Source: Lentzea jiangxiensis | Lineage (GTDB): Bacteria > Actinomycetota > Actinomycetes > Mycobacteriales > Pseudonocardiaceae | DNA length: 64,000 bases | Direction: 5' to 3' | Assembly (NCBI RefSeq): GCF_900104175.1 | Contig: NZ_FNIX01000011.1 | Location: 161,003 to 225,002 of the forward strand | Shown here: positions 1-8,252 of the stretch, in pieces | Layout: every line of letters starts with the position of its first letter | Position numbering within the stretch: the first letter of the stretch is position 1 | Notes under the pieces: generated by a model | Seen by the model: only the letters and a program-made list of their open reading frames with translations | Told to the model about the DNA's origin: nothing | The model's database searches: none | Translations under genes and position numbers: made by a program

Positions 1-287
1 GGGCAGGTGGCGTGGCCGGCCGGAGGTTCTCACCGTCGCGGGACGGTTCGGCAGCGATCCCGGTGAGCGTGCCGCCACGCGCCGTCGATCAGCACGTCCT
101 CGCAGGAAATCTTTTGCGCACAAGAGAAGGCGCCGCCGAGGTGATCGGCGACGCCTTGTCCCGCGGCCGGTCGGGTCGCGGTTGCCGCACCGGCGTCCGC
201 CAGTCCGGACGCGATCCGACGATCCTGCGGGTTCCGGTTGCGGCACCCGGCGCGCGAGCGCATGTCGCGTTCGCGCGCCGGGGGAGA
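1..287. other. Left edge, no supported gene
   Basis: No reading frame here has a convincing start, ribosome binding site or protein-like composition. The cluster may continue to the left of the window. Confidence 0.4.
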
Positions 288-770
288 TCAGGCCGCCTTG
301 GGGACGTGCTTGGTCACGACGGCCGCGTACTGCTCCAGCGTCTCGCCGGGTGAGGGACCGTTGAGCGCCTGGTGGATGGTCTCGGCGATGTCACCGTGGC
401 GGTGCAGATCGGCGTGCGTCAGCGTGACGGTCGTCGTGAACGGGCCCGTGGCGACGAAGTCGACCTTGATGAACGAGGCCTTCTCGTCGTCGAAGATGGG
501 CTGCCAGTGGGGGCCGACCCGCCACGTCATCACGAGCCGGTTCGGCGGGTCCCACTCGACGATGGTGCCCCACGCGATCTCCTCACCGTCCGCACCGCGC
601 TCGAAGTAGCGACCGCCGACGAACGGCTCGATCGTGATCGCCGTCCGTTGCTTGACGAACACGTGCGATTCCGGCCACCACTCCAACGGCCGTTCCGCGA
701 AGATCGCGAACGCCTGCTCGATGGTCGCCTCGACCGTCACCGACTTGGTGACGTCGGGAACTGAGGCCAT
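288..770 (-). CDS. SRPBCC (AHSA1/START-like) family protein
   Basis: A 160-aa single-domain protein of the SRPBCC superfamily, whose members hold hydrophobic ligands in a helix-grip cavity and include polyketide cyclases and stress-related ligand binders. The family look is in the opening KSVTVEATIEQAFAIF, the central GGRYFERGADGEEI and the long C-terminal helix around ETLEQYAAVV. The ATG at 770 is preceded by a GAGGAGGG ribosome binding site. It is divergent from the NTF2-like gene at 929. A role as an extra cyclase or ligand chaperone for the polyketide is inference; many AHSA1 proteins lie outside biosynthetic clusters. Confidence 0.8.
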   Translation of the reverse strand: MASVPDVTKSVTVEATIEQAFAIFAERPLEWWPESHVFVKQRTAITIEPFVGGRYFERGADGEEIAWGTIVEWDPPNRLVMTWRVGPHWQPIFDDEKASFIKVDFVATGPFTTTVTLTHADLHRHGDIAETIHQALNGPSPGETLEQYAAVVTKHVPKAA

Positions 771-928
771 AGTGGCCCTCCTCGCGGGTCGGTGGGGATG
801 CTGTCGCCCCAGCCTGGCGGGCACCTCTCGACGCCGGATGGAAGCGGGGTCGAACGAGGACGGCTCGACCGGATGTCCAGCCGGGCCACGCATATTCGCC
901 GTACGAAGCCGGCGGACGAGGAGTTGTC

Positions 929-1366
929 GTGTCCCGTGTCAGTGTTGAGGTCCACATCGAGGTCCAGACGTTCTACGCGCAGCAGATGCGGCTGCTCGAC
1001 GCGTTGGACATCGAGGGCTACGCCCAGACGTTCACCGAGGACGGTGTCACCGACCACGCCCACCGCGGCGAGAAGGTCGAGGGCCGTGCCGCTCTGATCG
1101 CCGGCGCCAACGCCGCCCTGCCGCGGTACCGGGGCGTGGCCGTGCGGCACTGGAACGACCACTACCTGATCGACGAAGCCGACGAGAACACCCTGAACGT
1201 CACGTACTGCTCTCTCGTGACGCGGACCGACGCCGAAGGCAAGGTCACGTTCGAGCCGACGTTCTTCATCGAGGACGTCCTGGTGCGCGTCGACGGGCAG
1301 CTCCGCACCAAGTCGCGGACCGTCCACCGCGACGGGCAGGCGGAGCCGGCCGCACGGGCTTCTTGA
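929..1366 (+). CDS. NTF2/SnoaL-like protein
   Basis: A 145-aa protein with the NTF2-like alpha+beta cone fold: an N-terminal helix pair containing LLDALDIEGYAQTF, the strand FTEDGVTDHAHRGEKVEG and a C-terminal sheet ending in RTKSRTVHRDG. GTG at 929 follows a GAGGAG site. The family covers SnoaL-type ring cyclases, small hydroxylase partners and non-catalytic binders, so the exact job cannot be read from sequence. It heads a co-directional run with the reductase at 1453 and the hydrolase at 2494, which suggests a tailoring function. Confidence 0.75.
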   Translation: MSRVSVEVHIEVQTFYAQQMRLLDALDIEGYAQTFTEDGVTDHAHRGEKVEGRAALIAGANAALPRYRGVAVRHWNDHYLIDEADENTLNVTYCSLVTRTDAEGKVTFEPTFFIEDVLVRVDGQLRTKSRTVHRDGQAEPAARAS

Positions 1367-1452
1367 CCCGCGGGTGGCCTCGCTCCACCGCCGCTCTAGG
1401 GCGATGTTCGAGGCTGGTCTCCAAACCGGTTCCTAGTATGGAGGTCTCCCTC

Positions 1453-2475
1453 ATGGCTACCACGGCGATTCCCGCCAAGACACGGGAAGTGCGTCTCGCC
1501 TCCCACGTGACGGACGTCGTGTCCGAGGCCAACTTCGACGTCGTCGAGGTCGATGTCCGCGCACCCGGTGACGGAGAGGTCGTCGTCCGGTACGACTACC
1601 TCCAGGTCACCGCGGTGATGCAGGACCTGATGCGCGAAGACGCGGACCTGCCGATGCCCACCTACAAGGTCGGCGAGGCGTTGTGGGGTTTCGCCGTCGG
1701 CGAGGTCGTGGCGTCGAACAGCCCCGACCTGGCGGTTGGGGACAACGTCCAGGGCATGAACGGCTGGCAGCAGTACGCCGTCGGACCCGCCCAGTCGTTC
1801 TGGAAGCTCGACCCCTCCCTGTTCCCGACGCCGGAGCACTACCTGACGCAGGGCCCGACCGCCTACCACGGCATCGTGGACATCGCGCAGGTGCGTGAGG
1901 GCGACACGGTGTTCGTCTCCGGTGCCGCCGGTGGTGTCGGCTCCCTCGCCGGGCAGATCGCGAAGTGCCTCGGCGCCAAGCGCGTCATCGGGTCCGCCGG
2001 CAGCCAGAAGAAGATCGACTACCTGGTGAACGAGCTCGGTTTCGACGCCGCCTTCAACTACAAGGAGGGCAAGGCCGTCGACAACCTGCGCAGGCTGGCG
2101 CCGGACGGCATCGACGTCTTCTTCGACGTCGTCGGTGGCGAGCAGTTCGAGGCGGCGGTCCAGGCGGCGGCGCAGGACGCGCGCTTCGCCCTGTGCGGCG
2201 CGTTGTCCGGCCAGGTCGGCGACAGCGACGGCGCGTTCCCGCGTCTCGACATCATGACCGCGATCGTGCGCCAGATCCAGATCCGGCCGTTCGCGACCTA
2301 CCACACGCCCGAGCAGATCTGGTCGTGGCAGCAGAACTTCAGCACCTGGCTGAAGGAAGGCAAGTTCGTCTTCCCGCACACGATCGTCGACGGTGGCCTG
2401 GAGAAGGCGCCGCAGGCATTGATCGACCTGTTGCGGGGCAAGCACTTCGGCAACGTTCTGGTGAAGCTCACCTGA
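1453..2475 (+). CDS. NADP-dependent MDR oxidoreductase (prostaglandin reductase/curcumin reductase-like)
   Basis: A 340-aa zinc-independent medium-chain dehydrogenase/reductase. It has the N-terminal GroES-like domain, the PTAYHGI segment and the Rossmann motif GAAGGVGSLAGQIAK, which fit enoyl or enone reductases of the leukotriene B4 12-hydroxydehydrogenase group using NADPH. The ATG at 1453 was chosen because GGAGGT lies 7 nt upstream; an earlier in-frame ATG at 1438 has no such site. It lies 86 nt after the NTF2-like gene and 18 nt before the hydrolase, so the three are probably one transcript. Reduction of a double bond in the polyketide is plausible but unproven. Confidence 0.88.
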   Translation: MATTAIPAKTREVRLASHVTDVVSEANFDVVEVDVRAPGDGEVVVRYDYLQVTAVMQDLMREDADLPMPTYKVGEALWGFAVGEVVASNSPDLAVGDNVQGMNGWQQYAVGPAQSFWKLDPSLFPTPEHYLTQGPTAYHGIVDIAQVREGDTVFVSGAAGGVGSLAGQIAKCLGAKRVIGSAGSQKKIDYLVNELGFDAAFNYKEGKAVDNLRRLAPDGIDVFFDVVGGEQFEAAVQAAAQDARFALCGALSGQVGDSDGAFPRLDIMTAIVRQIQIRPFATYHTPEQIWSWQQNFSTWLKEGKFVFPHTIVDGGLEKAPQALIDLLRGKHFGNVLVKLT

Positions 2476-2493
2476 CAGTCAAGGGGACTTAAC

Positions 2494-3912
2494 GTGGCGA
2501 CGTCCTTACCCGTGTGGTCGGCAGCAGACGAGGACGGTGTGCAGCACGCCGTCGTCGAGGTGCCGCTCGACTACTCCGATCCGGCCGGTGAGCGGATCTC
2601 GTTGAAGCTCACCCGCATCCCGGCGATCGATCCGGCACGCCGGCGCGGCGTGCTGGTGGCGATCAACGGCGGACCCGGCGGAGACGACGGTCTCGGTGCC
2701 CGCATGCCGGCCGAACTGCGGCGCACCACCTCGTTGAACGAGGTGTACGACCTCGTCGGGTTCGACCCGCGTGGTACGGGCGACTCCACGTTCCTCGGCG
2801 CCGAGGCGAGTCCGATCACCGCGACCTTCGACTCGCGGCCACCGGACGAGCAGTTCCCGCTGATCGCCGCCGACATGAAGGAGCGGGAGGAGGGCTGCAG
2901 CCGGGCAGGCGGCACCCTCCGCCGGCACGTCAGCACCCGCAACCTCGCGCGTGACATCGAGTCCATCCGCGCGCTGCTGGGCGAGGAGAAGATCAACTAC
3001 CTCGGCTACGCGTACGGCACGATGGTCGGCGCGGTGTACGGCACGATGTTCCCGGATCGTCTGGACCGCAGCGTGCTGGACTCGTGCAAGCACCCCCGGT
3101 GGGACTGGCGCACGCAGTTCAAGGCGCAGGGTCCCGCGATCCGGAGCAGTGTCGACGCGTGGGCGGGGTGGGCCGGCGAACGCGTGAGCCGGTACGAGCT
3201 CGGTGCCGGCGCGGCGGAAGTGATCGGCTCCGTCGAGGAGGTCGCGGCCGGGCTCGACGCGCTGACGCCGAGCCCGCTGCTGCGCACGCTGTTCGACCAG
3301 CGGATCGGCGTGCTGGCACCGCGGCGGCAGGAGTGGGACCAGCTCGCCCGGCTCGTGGTGGATCTGCGCAAGGCGGTGTCGCACGGCGACTCCGCGGCGG
3401 CGGAGGCACTGCTCGCCGGCCAGAGCGCGTGGCGTCCCGGCTCCACGATGGGCGGTCTCCGGGAGGCGGTGCTCGAGGCGGTGACGCTGGAGAGCGAGTG
3501 GCCGACCGACCTCGAGGTCTACTACGCGGACATGCGCGAGTTCCGGGAGAAGTACCCCTACGGCTTCGGCGTGATGCGCGCGCAGCCGTGGGTCGGGACG
3601 TTCGCGACGTTCGAGCACGCCGAGCCGTTCACGGAGGTGGTCCGCGACGGATACCCCGTGGGCCTCGTCGTGCAGACCGACAGCGACCCGTGGAGCTGCT
3701 ACGAGGGCGGCGTCGAGATGGCGCGGTCCCTGGGGCACCGCATGATCACCGTGACGGACTCGGGCGGGCACGAGACGTTCGCCTTCGCCGGCAACGCCGT
3801 GGTCGACCACCTGGTGACCCGTTACCTGGTCGACGGCGTGCTGCCGGAAGAGGACGTGACGTGCGCGGGTGACCCGCGGCCCGAAGTGCCCGCGGACGAA
3901 GTGGTTCGCTGA
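2494..3912 (+). CDS. TAP-family alpha/beta hydrolase lacking the nucleophilic serine
   Basis: A 472-aa protein of the tripeptidyl-aminopeptidase-like (TAP/SlpD) alpha/beta-hydrolase family. It shows the oxyanion-side INGGPGG, the GFDPRGTGDS strand, a cap region and the TAP C-terminal domain with the acid in TDSDPW and the histidine in DSGGHETF. The nucleophile elbow should read GYSYG but is GYAYG here: residue 173 is GCG (Ala) at 3010-3012, one base from TCG. Normal serine hydrolysis should therefore be lost. No obvious signal peptide is seen, unlike secreted TAP peptidases. GTG at 2494 follows AAGGGGA. It may be a pseudoenzyme or be recruited for other chemistry on the polyketide. Confidence 0.88.
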   Translation: MATSLPVWSAADEDGVQHAVVEVPLDYSDPAGERISLKLTRIPAIDPARRRGVLVAINGGPGGDDGLGARMPAELRRTTSLNEVYDLVGFDPRGTGDSTFLGAEASPITATFDSRPPDEQFPLIAADMKEREEGCSRAGGTLRRHVSTRNLARDIESIRALLGEEKINYLGYAYGTMVGAVYGTMFPDRLDRSVLDSCKHPRWDWRTQFKAQGPAIRSSVDAWAGWAGERVSRYELGAGAAEVIGSVEEVAAGLDALTPSPLLRTLFDQRIGVLAPRRQEWDQLARLVVDLRKAVSHGDSAAAEALLAGQSAWRPGSTMGGLREAVLEAVTLESEWPTDLEVYYADMREFREKYPYGFGVMRAQPWVGTFATFEHAEPFTEVVRDGYPVGLVVQTDSDPWSCYEGGVEMARSLGHRMITVTDSGGHETFAFAGNAVVDHLVTRYLVDGVLPEEDVTCAGDPRPEVPADEVVR

Positions 3913-3925
3913 AGTCTTCCCTCCC

Positions 3926-3962
3926 CTGCGGGCGGGCCGTCGATCGGACGGCCCGCCCGCAG
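3926..3962 (+). terminator. Strong hairpin after the hydrolase gene
   Basis: A perfect 16-bp inverted repeat (left arm CTGCGGGCGGGCCGTC, 5-nt loop GATCG) begins 14 nt after the stop codon at 3912. No T-run follows, as is usual for actinobacterial terminators. Confidence 0.8.
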
Positions 3963-3992
3963 ACTTCGTCCCGCCGAGAGCGAGGAAGCGAA

Positions 3993-4445
3993 GTGGCGCG
4001 AGTGCGGATGTCGTGGCCGTCTGGCGACGTGCACGGGATGCACGCGCAGGTGATGTCCGGACTGCCCATCGGACTCCGCGCAGCCAAATCGTCCCTTGTG
4101 GACGTTCGTGCCGCGTTGCGGGCGAGCCGCGAGCCGGCCGGCGCGGTCCGCGACGCCGAGCTGGGCGTCGACGAGCTCGGCGAGCGGGAACCAGGTGCTG
4201 GGCCGGGGTTCACCGTGAGGTGGCCGCGTCGGCGGTGGCGACGAGCTGTGCTCCGCGGCGAGGAGGCCGTGATCCGGCTGGTGCCGGAGCGCCTGCGGCC
4301 CGGCAACACCGCACTGGTTCGCGCGGTGGCCGGGCGCAGCGGGGAAGTGGGCGGGCGAGGTACTCGCGGGGCTGGGCGATCGCCCGCGCCCGGTCGAGCC
4401 CGACGACGTGCCGGCTCGCCGTGGACGACGACCTGGAGTCCGTGA
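3993..4445 (+). pseudogene. Possible gene relic or short orphan gene
   Basis: In the 884-nt gap 3913-4796 no intact recognisable gene exists. A GTG at 3993 with a good GAGGAAGCGAA site opens a 150-codon frame whose first part looks coding (for example RDAELGVDELGE). After about 4340 the protein-like signal moves to other frames (AGEVLAGLGDRPRPVEPDDV, then FDVHVVGGRPREAVF near 4480). This pattern suggests a frameshifted relic extending to about 4540. I do not recognise the family. Confidence 0.3.
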
Positions 4446-4739
4446 TGCGGCCGCGAGGGCTGCCGTCGCGGCCGCACTTCGACGTGCACGTCGTCGGTGG
4501 CCGGCCGCGCGAGGCGGTGTTCCCCCGGCTGCGCCTTCGGACGGGCGTTGTCACGGGGGCAGGCCGGTCGGGGTGCCGCACCAGAAGCGGTTCGCCGAGC
4601 GCATCGGCATCAGGGGCGAACTCTTCCGCGGGCCGACCGCGGCGCAGGGACCGGAAGCTCGACAGCCGGGCCTGGGTGCGTCGCGGATGCTGTGGCGTCA
4701 CCGGAGATCGGGGCGGTGGCCGCCGGAGAACACCTGCGA

Positions 4740-4786
4740 GAGACCCTGCTCCGCGAGTTTGCCCCGCCGCCGCGGAACAGGGTCTC
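4740..4786 (-). terminator. Hairpin downstream of the secreted-protein gene
   Basis: GAGACCCTG (4740-4748) pairs with CAGGGTCTC (4778-4786), with an inner TCCGCG/CGCGGA pair. It lies 10 nt past the end of the minus-strand gene at 4797. Confidence 0.6.
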
Positions 4787-4796
4787 CTCCGTCAGG

Positions 4797-5279
4797 TCAG
4801 ATCCGGACCACGGTGATCGACGCCGGGGCGGTCGCGATGAAGTTGCCGCTGACGTCGTAGATCGTGGACATGCCCGAGGTGGACAGCGTGTTGCCGGAGA
4901 TGGAGCCGGCCTGCTTCACGTCGACTGAACCGGTCGGGTTGCCCGCGTTGTCGAACAGGTATTCCCGCACGCTGAATTTGACGGAGTTGGTGCCCGTGGA
5001 CACCCACGTGCCGGTGCCTTCGCCGTAGCCGTGTTCACCGTCGCCGGAGCGCAGGCACACGGAGCCCGAGGACGCGAAGTTGAGGCTGATCGGGCCGCTG
5101 CCACCCTGGTGCTGCACGGTTCCCTTCCAGGCGCCGACCACCGAGTGGTACTTGGGTTTCACCTCTGTGCTGGTCACCGGTTCCCCTCCGGCCGCTGCGG
5201 CGCTCGGCTGGACGGCTCCGGTGAGCGCGAACGCCGCTGCCGAGGCGAACACGGCCAAGTTCTTGACAATACGGGGCAT
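4797..5279 (-). CDS. Secreted lipocalin-like beta-barrel protein, function unknown
   Basis: A 160-aa protein with a Sec signal peptide (MPRIVKNLAVFASAAAFAL, AxA-type cleavage near residues 28-30) and a mature domain of alternating short strands rich in Gly, Ser and Thr (VVGAWKGTV, GTGTWVSTG, STSGMSTIYD). This resembles small eight-stranded barrels of the lipocalin/allene-oxide-cyclase type. The ATG at 5279 is chosen over 5288 because AAAGGA sits 9 nt before it. It is divergent from the exporter at 5498. Such barrels in polyketide clusters sometimes act as cyclases or binders; here that is only a guess. Confidence 0.65.
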   Translation of the reverse strand: MPRIVKNLAVFASAAAFALTGAVQPSAAAAGGEPVTSTEVKPKYHSVVGAWKGTVQHQGGSGPISLNFASSGSVCLRSGDGEHGYGEGTGTWVSTGTNSVKFSVREYLFDNAGNPTGSVDVKQAGSISGNTLSTSGMSTIYDVSGNFIATAPASITVVRI

Positions 5280-5497
5280 CTGAATCATTCCTTTGCGGAT
5301 CGAAGGCGATCGAAGGCAGCGTGGCCAACGCACCTCCAAGTGCGGTCGAGGACGACTACAGGACCCGATGCCGCCGCGGGCGGGGGACTTGAGCGCGGTC
5401 CGATCGCGGATGTACCGCGTGGCGAGACGCTGGGTCCCCTGAGGAGTGCGCACACCGCCTGCGCGCGCTCTCGGTACACCAGCGAAGGAGCCAACCG

Positions 5498-6925
5498 ATG
5501 TCGAATACCAACCAAGGACGAACAGGTCTCGTTCTGCTCGCCTGTTGCGTGGGGCAGCTGCTGGTGGTGCTCGACGGCACCATCATGAACGTGGCTCTGC
5601 CGTCCATCCAGTCGGCCCTGCGGTTCGACGCGAGCACCCTGCCGTGGGTCATCAACGCCTATCTGATCCCGATGGCCGGCCTGCTGCTCCTCGCCGGTCG
5701 CATGGCAGACCTGTTCTCCCGGCGCGGTTTCTTCCTCGCTGGTGTCGGGCTGTTCACCCTGGCGAGCCTCGCCGGCGGGTTCGCCCAGAACGCGACAACG
5801 CTCATCATCGCCCGTGCGGCGCAGGGGGTCGGCGTCGCGCTGATGTCCCCCGCGACGCTGACGGTGCTCGGCACGACGTTCACCGAACCCGCGGCGCGGG
5901 CCAAGGCGTTCGGGCTGTGGGGTGCCGCGGGAGGCAGTGGTGGTGCGATCGGCGTGCTCGCCGGTGGCGTGGTCACGGACTGGCTGTCGTGGCGCTGGGT
6001 GCTGCTGCTGAACGTCCCGGTCGGCATCGCGCTGTTCGTCGTGGCCGCCATCTCCATCGCACCGTCGGCCGCCCCCGCCGGGCCGCGCAAGCTCGACGTC
6101 CTCGGCGCCCTGTCGGTGACCATCGGTATCGCGGCGCTGGTGTACGGCATCGCGGAGGGCGAGCGCGAGGGATGGACCTCGCCCGTCAGCGTCGTCTCGT
6201 TCGCGATCGCGGTCGTCGGCATCGGGCTGTTCCTGTTCGACCAGGCGAAGCTCTCCAGCGCGCCGCTGATGCCGCTGAACGTGTTCCGCAACCGCGCGGT
6301 CGTCGCCGCGAACGTCTCGATGTTCTGCATCGGCGCCGCGATGGCGGCGACGTTCTACTTCCTGACGTTGCTGATGCAGCTCGTCCTCGGGTACAGCCCG
6401 CTGCTCACGGGCCTCGCGTACCTGCCGCTGTCGCTCGCGATCTTCCTCGGCGCCACCGCGGTCGCTGCGCAGACGAGCAAGCTCGGCGAGCGGTTCACGC
6501 TGGTGAGCGGCCTCGGTGTCAGTGTGCTCTCGCTGGGGTGGATGTCCCTCGCCGGTGCGCGCGCGTCGTACGTCATCGACCTGCTCGGCCCGTGCGTGCT
6601 GTTCGGCATCGGTGTGGGCATGATCCTCGCCACGACGGCGAACCTGGCCACCGCGTCGCTGCCGTCGAGCCAGCAGGGTCTCGCGTCCGGGCTGCTCACG
6701 ACCGGGCAGACGGTCGGTGGCGCGGCCGGCCTGGCCCTGCTCGTGGCCGTCGCCAACGCGGGCGGCGGCAAGTCGCAGATCGGTGACGAGATGGCGTCCG
6801 GGTACTCGCACGCGTTCCTCGGCGCGGCCGGCCTCCTCGTCGCCGGACTGCTCGCGGCACTGACGGTGCCCAAAGCGTCCGGCGCCGTGACGAAGGACCC
6901 GGCGCGGGTCGTCACGCACGTCTGA
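5498..6925 (+). CDS. MFS drug exporter (DHA2/EmrB-QacA type)
   Basis: A 475-aa integral membrane protein with about 14 hydrophobic segments, the length and layout of the drug:H+ antiporter-2 family. The motif A-like loop GRMADLFSRRGFF follows TM2, and the motif C-like stretch GAAGGSGGAIGVLAGG lies in TM5. ATG at 5498 follows AAGGAG. It is the only evident exporter in the cluster and is likely to carry self-resistance or product export. No local TetR gene accompanies it, so its control is probably through the cluster regulators. Confidence 0.92.
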   Translation: MSNTNQGRTGLVLLACCVGQLLVVLDGTIMNVALPSIQSALRFDASTLPWVINAYLIPMAGLLLLAGRMADLFSRRGFFLAGVGLFTLASLAGGFAQNATTLIIARAAQGVGVALMSPATLTVLGTTFTEPAARAKAFGLWGAAGGSGGAIGVLAGGVVTDWLSWRWVLLLNVPVGIALFVVAAISIAPSAAPAGPRKLDVLGALSVTIGIAALVYGIAEGEREGWTSPVSVVSFAIAVVGIGLFLFDQAKLSSAPLMPLNVFRNRAVVAANVSMFCIGAAMAATFYFLTLLMQLVLGYSPLLTGLAYLPLSLAIFLGATAVAAQTSKLGERFTLVSGLGVSVLSLGWMSLAGARASYVIDLLGPCVLFGIGVGMILATTANLATASLPSSQQGLASGLLTTGQTVGGAAGLALLVAVANAGGGKSQIGDEMASGYSHAFLGAAGLLVAGLLAALTVPKASGAVTKDPARVVTHV

Positions 6926-6932
6926 GCGCGCA

Positions 6933-6977
6933 ACGGAAAAGGGGGAGCTTCCCGAGCGGGAGCTCCCCCTTTTCCGT
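6933..6977. terminator. Bidirectional terminator between convergent genes
   Basis: A 17-bp perfect inverted repeat (arm ACGGAAAAGGGGGAGCT) with an 11-nt loop lies between the exporter stop at 6925 and the epoxide hydrolase stop at 6988. The A-run and T-run in the arms make it usable from both sides. Confidence 0.85.
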
Positions 6978-6987
6978 ACCCGTCCGG

Positions 6988-8109
6988 TCAGTCGAGCACG
7001 CGCAGGAACGCGCGGAGCTCCGCGGCGAGTTCCACGGGGCGTTCCAGTGCCGGGAAGTGGCCTCCCTCCGGCAGGTCGCGCCAGTACCGCAGGTCGGTGA
7101 AGCGGGTGCGGGCCCACGCACGCGGCAGCCACGCGTCGTTGGGGAACACCGACGCGCCGGTGGGCACGTCCGTGGGGTTCATCGGCTCCTTGTCGAAGCT
7201 CTCCCAGAACAACCGGGCCGACGAGGTGCCGGTGCCGGTGAGCCAGTAGGTCGACACGATGTCGAGCAGCTTGTCCTTCGGCACGGCCTGCTCGAGGTCG
7301 TTGTCGTGCCCCGCCCACTCCCAGAAGCGGTCGACGATCCAGGCGAGCAACGCCGCGGGGGAGTCGGAGAGGCCGTAACCGAGCGCCTGGGGGCGGCTCG
7401 ACTGGATCGCGGCGTACCCGGAGCGGTTCTTGCCGAACGCCTGCATCCGCGCCATGGCCCGCTGGTCGCGCTCGTCGAGTTCGACCTGCTCCTGCGGCGG
7501 GCGCGCGAGAGGCATCGTGAGGTGGATGCCCGCGAGGTGCTCGGGGTCGGCGGTGCCGAGCGCGGCCGAGACCCACGACCCCCAGTCGCCGCCGTGCGCG
7601 ACGTAGCGCTCGTACCCGAGCCGGGACATGAGCTCCGCCCACGCCTCCGCGATGTGCTGCACCGTCCACCCGGTCGTCGCCGGCCTGTCGCTGAAGCCGT
7701 GGCCCGGCAGCGACGGGCACACGACGTCGAACGCGTCGGCCGGGTCTTCCGGGTCGGTGAGGAGGTCGATGATGTCGAGGAACTCGACGGACGCGCTGGG
7801 CCAGCCGTGCGTCAGCAGGATCGGCGTGGCCGAGGGGTGCGGCGACCGCACGTGCAGGAAGTGGATGCCGACGCCGTCGATCGTGGTGCGGAACTGCGGC
7901 AGCGAGTTCAGCCTCCGCTCCACCACACGCCAGTCGTACGCGTTCGCCCAGTGGTCCGCGAGCTCGGTCAGGTACGCCAGCGGTGGCCCCTGCGACCAGT
8001 CGTCGACGGTCTCGGCGTCCGGCCAGCGCGTTCGCACCAGTCGCTCCTTCAGGTCGTCCAACGCGGACTGCGCGACGGAGACCGTGTACGGCTCGATCTT
8101 CTGGCTCAC
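6988..8109 (-). CDS. Epoxide hydrolase (alpha/beta hydrolase with EHN domain)
   Basis: A 373-aa protein with an N-terminal EHN region (residues 1-110) and an alpha/beta-hydrolase core: HGWP oxyanion motif at 101-104, the nucleophile Asp175 in GGDWGS, and a C-terminal His351 in EGGHF. Unlike the hydrolase at 2494, its catalytic residues are intact. GTG at 8109 is preceded by GGAGGTGA; upstream frame extension lacks a site. Divergent from the P450 at 8253, it is a candidate to open an epoxide made by the P450 or FAD monooxygenase, or to act in detoxification. Confidence 0.88.
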   Translation of the reverse strand: MSQKIEPYTVSVAQSALDDLKERLVRTRWPDAETVDDWSQGPPLAYLTELADHWANAYDWRVVERRLNSLPQFRTTIDGVGIHFLHVRSPHPSATPILLTHGWPSASVEFLDIIDLLTDPEDPADAFDVVCPSLPGHGFSDRPATTGWTVQHIAEAWAELMSRLGYERYVAHGGDWGSWVSAALGTADPEHLAGIHLTMPLARPPQEQVELDERDQRAMARMQAFGKNRSGYAAIQSSRPQALGYGLSDSPAALLAWIVDRFWEWAGHDNDLEQAVPKDKLLDIVSTYWLTGTGTSSARLFWESFDKEPMNPTDVPTGASVFPNDAWLPRAWARTRFTDLRYWRDLPEGGHFPALERPVELAAELRAFLRVLD

Positions 8110-8174
8110 CTGCTCACCTCCAGTAGGAGTGACTTCGACGCGGACGACGCTAGGGCGTCGCGCTCGACACACCC

Positions 8175-8200
8175 TTGAGTCCACAATGGACCTTTGAGTG
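8175..8200. promoter_or_regulatory. Candidate operator between epoxide hydrolase and P450
   Basis: The 143-nt divergent region contains the inverted repeat GTCCA-N3-TGGAC (8179-8191) flanked by two TTGAGT direct repeats (8175 and 8194). It sits 52 nt upstream of the P450 start and could bind a regulator controlling both genes. Confidence 0.4.
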
Positions 8201-8252
8201 ACTCTCCAGATCACGGTGGCACCCTCACGGCAGCCGACCAGGAGGACTCGTC

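Noticed and set aside
1396..2445. A long minus-strand frame over the MDR reductase
   Set aside because: Antisense shadow of a typical reductase gene; no ribosome site or domain.
4210..4701. A minus-strand frame in the 3913-4796 gap
   Set aside because: Arg/Pro/Ser-rich product without protein-like pattern or ribosome site.
5285..7720. An 811-codon open frame antisense to the MFS exporter and overlapping the epoxide hydrolase
   Set aside because: It is a long antisense shadow caused by high G+C; its product is low-complexity Arg/Gly/Asp-rich with no fold, and the two overlapped genes are clearly real.
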